Below, in pieces: positions 1 to 6,901 of a stretch of DNA of 54,092 nt. The translations under genes and the position numbers were made by a program. The DNA is from Collinsella aerofaciens (GTDB lineage: Bacteria > Actinomycetota > Coriobacteriia > Coriobacteriales > Coriobacteriaceae), in contig NZ_WQPL01000003.1 in assembly GCF_018785245.1 (NCBI RefSeq), positions 1-54,092 of the forward strand. Reading direction: 5' to 3'. Each line of letters opens with the position of its first letter. The first letter of the stretch is position 1. The notes beneath the pieces were generated by a model. That model was not told the DNA's origin. It saw nothing but the letters and a program-made list of their open reading frames with translations, and did no database searches.

Positions 1-86
1 TCCAGATTCTAGGACAGGGGCCGCTTGCGTTTGGCGGTCAGCCGTCGGCGCGCTTACACCAACATTTCCGACGCGATCGTCGCTAG

Positions 87-209
87 CTAAGTGAGTAGAC
101 TTTTTGCGATATTGCGAGCACATGGCTTTTGCGCAAGGGTTCTACCTGCGGTTTTATGTTTCGCTATGCGGGCTGTGCTTGGCTATTGCAAAATAGTCTA
201 CTCACTTAG
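87..209. repeat. 123-bp imperfect inverted repeat (MITE-like or hairpin RNA)
   Basis: CTAAGTGAGTAGACT at 87-101 is repeated exactly in reverse complement at 195-209. Pairing continues inward with mismatches through the TTTTTGCGATA / TATTGCAAAAT region and again near GAGCACA / TGTGCTT, so most of the 123 bases can fold into one long hairpin. It lies downstream of trmB (minus strand). The rest of 1-274 shows no gene. It could be a MITE-like element, a transcription end or a small structured RNA. The inverted repeat is seen directly; the role is inference. Confidence 0.6.
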
Positions 210-274
210 GTTTGAGGGCCGTTCGCTGGAGCCTATTTGCGCTTATTTGCTGACGCCGCGACCATCAGAAGCCC

Positions 275-1114
275 CTAGGACTCTTGCGGTAGACGCTTCT
301 TGCCCTTGCGGGCACGGTTTCTAAAGTTCTCGACGGCCTCTTCCATGCCCAGAGGCACATAGGCGAGCTCATCGAGGTTATCGGGCAGGTAGCAGGCTAG
401 GCTTTGCTCCTGCGCGCGGCCCGCCGCGAGCTGTTCATCGCTGGGCTGCGCTCCAGGTGTGGCGCAAATGCCATAGACGGCGGCACCCATCTCGCGCGTG
501 CGGCGCTCGTACTCGGTCTCGGGATGCTCGGGATGGTCGCGGCGGACGTCGTCGCTTACCCAAAGCGTATCGTAGCCGGCCGCGGCAAACTGTCCCAGGG
601 CGTAATCGCGCAACGGCTTGCTGTCGCTGCGCAGTGTGACGGTAGCGCCGGCTGAAAAGAGCGGGCGGTAGAGCATCAGATGGTGGACATGGACGAGTCG
701 TTTTTTGGCGTACTTGGCCTTGGGCTGCGGCGTGGGAAAGTTGATGGTGATGGCATCGAGCTCGCCTGTGTCAAACAGCTGCGGCAGCGATGCGGCGCCT
801 CGGGGCAGGACGAGTGCGTTGGTCAGTTCCTGTTCGCAGATTTTCTGTGCGGCATAGGCGATGCAGATGGGCTCCTGGTCCATACCGATAAAGAGGGTGT
901 TTGGCTCGTGGGCCGCGCGTTCTACAAGGTACGTTCCCTTGCCACAGCCAAGATCCAGGTGAAGGTGTTCGAAGGGCTTGCTGCCTGCGGGAGCACAGGC
1001 CTTGCGCCAATCTCCGACATAAGCCTCGGGGTTCGTCTCGATCGCATCGGCGTAGCGCTCCAGGCGCTCCTCGAGCACAAAGTTCTTAGGCGTGCGAACG
1101 TGGACGGCTCCCAT
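275..1114 (-). CDS. trmB: tRNA (guanine-N7-)-methyltransferase TrmB
   Basis: Predicted to transfer a methyl group from S-adenosylmethionine to N7 of G46 in the variable loop of tRNAs, in the cytoplasm. The 279-residue protein has the SAM motif LDLGCGKGTYL near residues 53-63, the acidic end of the next strand (GMDQEP), the family segment INFPTPQPKAKYAKKRL, and a C-terminal TEYERRTREMG stretch matching the usual TEYE region. The substrate-loop segment departs from the common FxDPWPKxRHxKRRL form (T for D, Q for W), and an approximately 50-residue C-terminal tail is longer than usual. ATG start with AAGGAG about 7 bases upstream. It is separated by 118 bases from the next minus-strand gene and is probably transcribed alone or by readthrough. 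Confidence 0.9.
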   Translation of the reverse strand: MGAVHVRTPKNFVLEERLERYADAIETNPEAYVGDWRKACAPAGSKPFEHLHLDLGCGKGTYLVERAAHEPNTLFIGMDQEPICIAYAAQKICEQELTNALVLPRGAASLPQLFDTGELDAITINFPTPQPKAKYAKKRLVHVHHLMLYRPLFSAGATVTLRSDSKPLRDYALGQFAAAGYDTLWVSDDVRRDHPEHPETEYERRTREMGAAVYGICATPGAQPSDEQLAAGRAQEQSLACYLPDNLDELAYVPLGMEEAVENFRNRARKGKKRLPQES

Positions 1115-1232
1115 GAGGCTCCTTGGTCATAAGTATGGAACGCATAGCTGCGCGTTCCGTCAATGGGTTGAAAAAGGGTGGGCATAGTTTGCCCGAAAGA
1201 TGCGGTGCGGCTCGGCGGCGAGTCGTCGGTGC

Positions 1233-2105
1233 CTACAGACGCTTGAGAATCACATAGCGGTTGAGCTCGCCGCTGCGACCGTCGGCATGGAAGCGCTCAA
1301 GCTCGCGCACGGGGACCTCGCCGCTCTTGTAGAACGTACGGACGCCGCGCACTAGGTCGGTGATTTGCTGATCGTCAAAGTGATGGCAATAGCGGTAGGC
1401 GTGGCGGTCGTTTTGCCAGCCAATGAGGTGGTCGCCGGCTTCAAACTGCGCGGAATCGTAACCCTCAAACGGCGGGGTGAGCTCGGCGCGGGCTTCGGCT
1501 CGAACGGCCTTGCGCGCCATGCGCTCGTCGTTCATAAACTCCCAAAAGCTGATGGCGATGATGCCGCCCGGGCGCGTCTGGCGCACCAGGGCGTCGAGCA
1601 CGCGTACGCGGTACTCGCACGACGGCACGTGGTGCATAAAGCCAAAGCAGACCGAGATGTCGGCGAGCGGGGCGTCGAAAAGCACGTCGGGTGTCTCGGC
1701 GGGGTTGAGCTTCATGAGGGCGTCGAGCACGTCGAGTTCCTGGAAGTGCAAGTTGGGAATGCGCAGCGCGTGGCCATGTGCATCGATGGCCAGATCTTGG
1801 CACGAGTCGACGCCATAGAACTCAAACGGGCAACTGGCATCTGCCGAGGGGTTTGCGCCATCGACGCCCTTGGCGGCAAGTGCGCCGCCGGCGGCAAAGT
1901 TCTCGAATCGCATATTGCCGCAGGCAAGATCGAAGATGCGGACGGGATGCTCGATCGTGGCGGCGTTGAGCTGCCCGAGCGCGATGTCCATGGTGCGCAC
2001 CCAGCCGGGCCACGGGGCCTGGCGCGTATCGGAAAAGGAAGCGGAGTGCTCGCGATAGAACGTATTGTTGAGCTGGATGAGCGATGAGGCGAAATCGCGG
2101 TTCAC
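1233..2105 (-). CDS. Class I SAM-dependent methyltransferase, substrate unknown
   Basis: A 290-residue Rossmann-fold methyltransferase. The SAM-binding motif I is IFDLACGNMRFE, followed by FYGVDSCQDL (acidic end of strand 2) and DISVCFGFMHHVPS (motif IV/post-IV with the HH pair common in ubiE/Methyltransf_11-type enzymes). Nothing identifies the substrate. The frame is open back to a TTG at 2240, but a GTG at 2105 preceded by GGAGGGAG at about 9 bases is the best start and gives MNRDFASSLIQLNNTFY. An ATG at 2153 lacks a ribosome binding site. It diverges from the XRE regulator gene at 2373, and the 267 bases between (2106-2372) must hold both promoters; no clear -10/-35 pair was found there. 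A role in tRNA modification next to trmB is possible but unsupported. Confidence 0.75.
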   Translation of the reverse strand: MNRDFASSLIQLNNTFYREHSASFSDTRQAPWPGWVRTMDIALGQLNAATIEHPVRIFDLACGNMRFENFAAGGALAAKGVDGANPSADASCPFEFYGVDSCQDLAIDAHGHALRIPNLHFQELDVLDALMKLNPAETPDVLFDAPLADISVCFGFMHHVPSCEYRVRVLDALVRQTRPGGIIAISFWEFMNDERMARKAVRAEARAELTPPFEGYDSAQFEAGDHLIGWQNDRHAYRYCHHFDDQQITDLVRGVRTFYKSGEVPVRELERFHADGRSGELNRYVILKRL

Positions 2106-2372
2106 GGCGCGGAACTCCCTCCGTTGGCGGTGCGGAATAAACAGTACGACCATACTACCGTTAACGCCGCAACGGGGACAACCGAGCCGTGGGTCATTGC
2201 TTTGTTTGGACACATTTTCGCAGCTCACATGCACCCGCAACCGCCGGTTGTCAAAAATCTCACTAGAATAGGTGGCATGCTTTTGGCGGTGGCGGATAGA
2301 TTTTTAACTGTGCAAGGCGCCTTAAGAACAAAAACGGTCCGGCGGCACGGCTGGCATCACATAGGAGGAACC

Positions 2373-3095
2373 ATGAATGTAGAAACTGCGCAGCGGCTCG
2401 CCGACCTTCGCCGCAGCAAAGGCTTTAGCCAAGAAGGGCTGGCGCGAAAGCTGGGGCTGTCGCGCCAGGCGGTCAGTAAATGGGAGCGCGCGGAGAGCTC
2501 ACCCGATACCGAGAACCTGATCTCGCTCGCCAAACTCTATGGCGTGAGCTTGGACGAGTTGCTCAATCCGAGCGACGAGATTGAGGACGATATCGAGTTT
2601 GAGAACGAGGACCGCGCTCGCCAACGCGAGGCCGAGGCGGCAGAGCGCGCACGCACCCATGAGGCGGCGGCACGTGCCACCGAGGCGGCAACGCAGGCGA
2701 GTGATGCCGCCGCCAAGGCGGCGCAAGCGGCAAGCTGGAGTGCACAGGCCGCCAATGCCGCTACGGCGCAGGCGACGAGTGGCGGTGCGGTTGGCTCGAC
2801 TCCGGTGAAGGGCCCGTTCCAGTCGTTCCCGTATTGGGCCGTGTGCTGGCTGCTGTTCTTTTTGCTGATGTTCCTGTTTGGTGCCGGCCCCTTTGCCGCA
2901 CTGATCTTCTTTACGATTCCCATCTATCACTGGGTGGCGCGTGCGCTCGATGGCGATTGGGCGCGCGGGGATATTCAGGTTGGTTCGGCGTCGGTGGCGG
3001 TCAAGGCCCAGGGGAAGGATACTTCTGCGGAATCTGATGCTGACGTGGCTACCGCGACTACCGCTGAGCCGATTGCCAAAGAGAGTGATGAATGA
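2373..3095 (+). CDS. Membrane-anchored XRE-family transcriptional regulator
   Basis: A 240-residue protein in three parts. Residues 7-62 are a classic XRE/Cro helix-turn-helix (LRRSKGFSQEGLARKLGLS, then RQAVSKWERAESSPDTENL). Residues 84-135 form an alanine- and charge-rich helical linker, probably a coiled coil. Residues 154-189 hold two hydrophobic segments that would tether the protein to the inner membrane, with a charged tail at 190-240. Such one-component regulators can bind DNA while sensing the membrane. The ATG is preceded by AGGAGG. The stop overlaps the start of the DUF4097 gene by four bases (ATGA), so the two are translationally coupled and probably act together on cell-envelope state. 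The target promoter is unknown; autoregulation is a reasonable guess. Confidence 0.88.
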   Translation: MNVETAQRLADLRRSKGFSQEGLARKLGLSRQAVSKWERAESSPDTENLISLAKLYGVSLDELLNPSDEIEDDIEFENEDRARQREAEAAERARTHEAAARATEAATQASDAAAKAAQAASWSAQAANAATAQATSGGAVGSTPVKGPFQSFPYWAVCWLLFFLLMFLFGAGPFAALIFFTIPIYHWVARALDGDWARGDIQVGSASVAVKAQGKDTSAESDADVATATTAEPIAKESDE

Positions 3096-3991
3096 TGAAG
3101 CTTTCGCATGAATCCAAGGTACGCTTGGGCGTTGGCATCGGAGCGTTTGTGCTCATCATCGGGCTTGTCTTTGGCATTTCGCGGACTTTGATTCATTTTG
3201 ATGGCCCGTGGGATCTCGACGATGTTGTATCCGGCTTCTCTGGTATGGACGATGCGGTTGACGAGGACGATCTTTTGGATGGCGGTAACTATTCCGCTCA
3301 GCCTCAGCAGCTTTCGAGCGAAACCTTTGATGCCGACGCGTTCACATCGCTTGACTTGGACGTGACGTCGGGCACGGTCGAGGTCAAACACGTCTCCAGC
3401 GGGCCAGTGCGCGTAATTGAAAGCGGTCGCGTGGCAACGGGGACCGTTGCCTTCGATGCGGCAACCCAGAACCTGGCCGAAATCAAGGGCTCTACGCTCA
3501 AGATTCGCCAGTTCGATTGCGATGACGAGCGCGCCATTGACCGCACGGTTACCGTCGAACTGCCGCGCGAAGTTGCCGATAACATGGTGGGCATTACAGC
3601 GAATGTAGGATCGGGTGACCTGACGGTCGCGGGCATTGCGTGTCATGACCTCAACCTGACTTTGGACTCTGGAGACGTTGAGTTTACGGGCACCGTGACC
3701 GATACCCTGAATGCCGAGGTCGGTTCGGGCGATGTGACGTTCGAGCTCTACCAGGCCCCCGCGAAGTCGATGGACGTGAGTGTGGGCTCGGGCGATGTGG
3801 AGATGACGGTTCCGAACTCGACGGGCTTTAAGGCGAGCCTCACCTTGGGCAGCGGCGACTTTGAGAGCGATTTCCTTCCGCTTGGCTACGACGGCGAGAC
3901 CATTTTGAATCTTGAATTCGATAACGGCGATAAGTCTGCTACGTATCGTTTTGAGGTCGGTTCGGGCGACATGTCGTTTGATCCGGAGTGA
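3092..3991 (+). CDS. DUF4097-family beta-strand repeat membrane protein
   Basis: A 299-residue protein with one transmembrane helix near residues 11-30 and an acidic spacer (DDAVDEDDLLDGG). The rest is an extracytoplasmic beta-rich domain. It contains a repeated [GS]SGD[VLFM] turn (GSGDLTV, DSGDVEF, GSGDVTF, GSGDVEM, GSGDFES, GSGDMSF), typical of the DUF4097 putative adhesin/beta-helix family. Its biochemical function is unknown. Members are often encoded beside a regulator or a DUF1700/PspC-type protein and are thought to take part in envelope sensing. Here it overlaps the upstream XRE-membrane gene by four bases, so the pair may be effector and sensor. A hairpin terminator follows at 4038. 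Confidence 0.85.
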   Translation: MMKLSHESKVRLGVGIGAFVLIIGLVFGISRTLIHFDGPWDLDDVVSGFSGMDDAVDEDDLLDGGNYSAQPQQLSSETFDADAFTSLDLDVTSGTVEVKHVSSGPVRVIESGRVATGTVAFDAATQNLAEIKGSTLKIRQFDCDDERAIDRTVTVELPREVADNMVGITANVGSGDLTVAGIACHDLNLTLDSGDVEFTGTVTDTLNAEVGSGDVTFELYQAPAKSMDVSVGSGDVEMTVPNSTGFKASLTLGSGDFESDFLPLGYDGETILNLEFDNGDKSATYRFEVGSGDMSFDPE

Positions 3992-4037
3992 CATGCGGTT
4001 TTCGGAGATCGGTACATATAGGCATGCTCTTTGATGG

Positions 4038-4076
4038 AGGCGCCGGAGCCGTGACGGGCTTCGGCGCCTTTGCCTT
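4038..4076 (+). terminator. Rho-independent terminator after the XRE-DUF4097 pair
   Basis: AGGCGCCGGAGCC at 4038-4050 pairs with GGGCTTCGGCGCCTT at 4056-4070, a 12-13 bp GC-rich stem with a short loop, followed by TTTGCCTTT. It ends only about 12 bases before the elp3 start codon, so it may instead act as an attenuator in the elp3 leader. Confidence 0.7.
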
Positions 4077-4088
4077 TACAATGGGGAC

Positions 4089-5996
4089 ATGGAACAGATT
4101 ATCTTGAACATACTCGAGGCCCTGCGTCGCGGCGAGACCGTGGACGACAAAGCGCTCGTCAAACTGATACATGCCGAGGCGCGCCGTGAGGGTGCCGACA
4201 AACGCGATTTGGCCAAGCGCCGTCTGCTGCCGTTCTACCAGCGGGTTAAACGTGAGGAGCCGGTTCGGTGGGCTGCGTGGAATGTCGATTCCGATCTGGA
4301 GCGTCAACTGCTGCAGGTCCTGCGTATGAAGCCGCGCCGAACGGCCTCGGGCGTGGCGACCATTACCGTCATTACCAAGCCCTGGCCATGCTCGGGCGAT
4401 TGCCTGTTTTGCCCCAACGATCTGCGCATGCCCAAAAGCTATCTGCACGCCGAGCCGGCGTGCGCCCGTGCGGAGCAAAACTGCTTCGACCCGTATCTGC
4501 AGGTGAGCGCTCGTCTGACCGCGCTTTCGCAGATGGGACATGCGACCGACAAGATAGAGCTCATTGTGCTCGGCGGTACCTGGAGCGACTATCCGCAAGG
4601 GTATCAGACGTGGTTTATGTCGGAGCTTTTCCGTGCGCTCAATGACGATGCCGTCGCCGGTGTGGCGGCAAACCCCATGTTGGCGCGTCCGGGCATCAGC
4701 CGTGCCGAGGCAGGGCGCCTGTTCGATGACGCTCCCGCCGATGCCCTGCCGCCGGTGGTAACAGAGCGCCGCGAGCGCTATCGGGCTGCCGGCATTGCGA
4801 CCGACGAGGCCGAGCTTGCGAGCGGCGTTGCCGACGAGCAGGGGCGTGTGGATGCTGTCGTTGGTGGCTATAACCGCGCAGTGCGTCGTCTGTACGGCCC
4901 CGGTACGCCATGGGGCGAGGCTGCCGAGTGGCAGACGGCAACGATGGAGGAGCTTGAGCGTCAGCAGCGCATCAACGAGACGGCGAAGCATCGCGTGGTG
5001 GGGCTCGTTATCGAGACCCGCCCCGATGCCGTGACGCCACAGGCGCTCACGCTCATTCGTCGTCTGGGCTGCACCAAGATTCAGATGGGCATCCAGAGCC
5101 TCGACCAGCATTTGCTCGATATCAACGAGCGTCGCATTTCGGTGGCTCAGATCGAGCAGGCGTTTTCGCTTGCGCGCCTCTTTGGCTTTAAGATCCATGC
5201 GCATTTTATGCTCAACTTATTGGGCGCCACACCCGAGGGGGACAAGCGCGACTACGAGCGCTTTATGACCGAAGGGGCCTTTATGCCCGACGAGGTCAAG
5301 GTCTACCCGTGCGCGCTCATCGAGGGCTCGCGTCTGGTGGGCTGCTATGAGCGCGGCGAGTGGCGTCCCTATACCGAGGAAGAGCTGCTCGATGTGTTGG
5401 CCGACGACATCGTGGTGACGCCGGCGTTCTGCCGCATCAGTCGCATGATCCGCGACTTTAGCTCCGACGACATCATGGTGGGCAACAAGAAGCCCAACCT
5501 GCGTCAGCTCGTTGAAAACCGCTTGTCGGCTCGTGGGGAAGGCGCGACAGTGCGTGAGATTCGCTATCGCGAGATTAGCACGGCGGGCGCCGACTTGCAT
5601 GAGCTGACCCTTGACGAGGAAGTGGCGTACGAGACGCCGGTGACGCACGAGCGCTTTTTGCAGTGGGTGACGCCGCAGGGCAAGATCGCGGGCTTTTTGC
5701 GTCTGTCTCTGCCCGATCGTGCTTTTGTTGCCGCGCATGCGGATGAGTTGCCGACGACACCGGACGAGGCGATGATTCGCGAGGTGCACGTGTATGGCAT
5801 GGCGGCGCGCGTGGGAGATCAAGGCCAGGCAGCCCAGCACCATGGATTGGGGCGTTTGCTCGTAGAGCGTGCGTGCGAGATTGCCCGGGATGCGGGTTAT
5901 ACGCGTATCAACGTGATTAGCGCAATCGGTACGCGCGAGTACTATCGCCATTTGGGTTTTTGCGACCATGGACTCTATCTGCAAAAGGAGCTCTAG
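4089..5996 (+). CDS. Bacterial Elp3-type tRNA uridine-34 modifying radical SAM acetyltransferase
   Basis: A 635-residue stand-alone Elp3 homologue. The radical SAM cluster motif C-x3-C-x2-C is at Cys101, Cys105 and Cys108 (PWPCSGDCLFCPNDLRMPKSY region). Next come ELIVLGGTWSDYP, the ETRPD and KIQMGIQSLD barrel motifs, and a C-terminal GNAT acetyltransferase domain from about residue 480 (GLGRLLVERACEIARDAGY, then IGTREYYRHLGF). The family uses acetyl-CoA and a 5'-deoxyadenosyl radical to make carboxymethyl-type groups on wobble uridine. It is unusual in bacteria but recurrent in anaerobes. ATG start at 4089 without a strong ribosome binding site; the next Met is at residue 80. The following gene begins directly after the stop codon. 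Function is from family knowledge; the tRNA target is inferred. Confidence 0.88.
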   Translation: MEQIILNILEALRRGETVDDKALVKLIHAEARREGADKRDLAKRRLLPFYQRVKREEPVRWAAWNVDSDLERQLLQVLRMKPRRTASGVATITVITKPWPCSGDCLFCPNDLRMPKSYLHAEPACARAEQNCFDPYLQVSARLTALSQMGHATDKIELIVLGGTWSDYPQGYQTWFMSELFRALNDDAVAGVAANPMLARPGISRAEAGRLFDDAPADALPPVVTERRERYRAAGIATDEAELASGVADEQGRVDAVVGGYNRAVRRLYGPGTPWGEAAEWQTATMEELERQQRINETAKHRVVGLVIETRPDAVTPQALTLIRRLGCTKIQMGIQSLDQHLLDINERRISVAQIEQAFSLARLFGFKIHAHFMLNLLGATPEGDKRDYERFMTEGAFMPDEVKVYPCALIEGSRLVGCYERGEWRPYTEEELLDVLADDIVVTPAFCRISRMIRDFSSDDIMVGNKKPNLRQLVENRLSARGEGATVREIRYREISTAGADLHELTLDEEVAYETPVTHERFLQWVTPQGKIAGFLRLSLPDRAFVAAHADELPTTPDEAMIREVHVYGMAARVGDQGQAAQHHGLGRLLVERACEIARDAGYTRINVISAIGTREYYRHLGFCDHGLYLQKEL

Positions 5997-6875
5997 ATGA
6001 ACAAGCCGAGTGTTTCTGCTGGCGTCGTTGCCGGTGTTGCTCTGGGAGCCGCGGCGCTTGGTGCGGCCGCTGTCGCTGTTCGTGCTGCCTGTCTGCAGGT
6101 TGCGCGAACCCGCAATGGGTTGGCGCGTGTGAAACGCGTGCACGATGAGGGCGGCGACGAGATTCGCGTGTTGGTGCAAGGCAGCGTCTACCAAAGCGCA
6201 AGTTACGTTGGTGAGCGTTGGGCGGAGCCCGTCTTTGCGTACTATCGTGCGTTTGACGACGTGTTTGAGTCCGAGGATGCGATGCGTGATGCTTATGGTC
6301 ACGGTATCAACCGCATGCTTATGCTGGGTGGCGGCGGGTTTGCCTATCCCAAGTTCGCGCTGATGTCGCACGAGGGCTTGCGCATGGACGTCATCGAGTA
6401 TGACGGAGAGATTACGCGCCTGGCGCGCCGCTGGTTCTATCTGGACGAGCTGGAGTGCACGGCGGGCGATCGCCTGCGGGTGATAACCGCTGAGGCTCGC
6501 TCTTATCTGGGCGTGACGAGTGTTGGTCATCGTCGCTACGACGTGGTCGTGAGCGATTGCTTTGGCGGTGCCGAGCCCGTACGCGAGCTGGCGACGGTTG
6601 AGGCGTTGCGTTTGGTGCGGGGCAGCCTAAATGTCGGTGGCGTCTACGTTGCCAATATCGTAAGCACAAACGAGGGGAGCGATGTGACGTTCCTGCGCGA
6701 CTGCGCTGCCACGGCACTCGAGGTATTCGCCCATGTCTGGGTGGTCCCCTGTGGCGATGCGGAGTTCGGCGGCGAGGAGAACTACCTGCTCATCGCCAGC
6801 GACGGCGACTATGTCTTTGCCGAAGCCGTGCCCTTCGACACCGACTTCCTCGGCACCGCCCTTCACGACAAGTAA
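5997..6875 (+). CDS. Spermidine-synthase-like methyltransferase-fold protein
   Basis: A 292-residue protein with an N-terminal hydrophobic helix (residues 7-31), probably a membrane anchor. It is followed by a Rossmann fold resembling spermidine synthase: MLMLGGGGFAYPKFAL (nucleotide motif), DVIEYDGEITRLARRWF (acidic end of strand 2 and the next helix), then YDVVVSDCFGG where spermidine synthases have the catalytic Asp region. It matches the fused-MFS/spermidine-synthase class often annotated as spermidine synthase without proof, so polyamine synthesis should not be assumed. It begins at the base after the elp3 stop (TAG|ATG), so the two are coupled. The convergent helicase gene ends 26 bases downstream with no obvious terminator between. 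Confidence 0.7.
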   Translation: MNKPSVSAGVVAGVALGAAALGAAAVAVRAACLQVARTRNGLARVKRVHDEGGDEIRVLVQGSVYQSASYVGERWAEPVFAYYRAFDDVFESEDAMRDAYGHGINRMLMLGGGGFAYPKFALMSHEGLRMDVIEYDGEITRLARRWFYLDELECTAGDRLRVITAEARSYLGVTSVGHRRYDVVVSDCFGGAEPVRELATVEALRLVRGSLNVGGVYVANIVSTNEGSDVTFLRDCAATALEVFAHVWVVPCGDAEFGGEENYLLIASDGDYVFAEAVPFDTDFLGTALHDK

Positions 6876-6901
6876 GTCTCTCCGTCCCAAAAAGACTGGT
6901 C

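Noticed and set aside
91-324. A 77-codon frame at the left end
   Set aside because: It lies across the hairpin element and the end of trmB, has no ribosome binding site and resembles no protein.
3939-5204. A 421-codon frame opposite elp3 and the end of the DUF4097 gene
   Set aside because: Antisense shadow crossing a terminator; no domain and no ribosome binding site.
5997-6875. A true spermidine synthase
   Set aside because: Only the Rossmann core matches; an N-terminal membrane helix and lack of polyamine genes nearby argue against a firm call.
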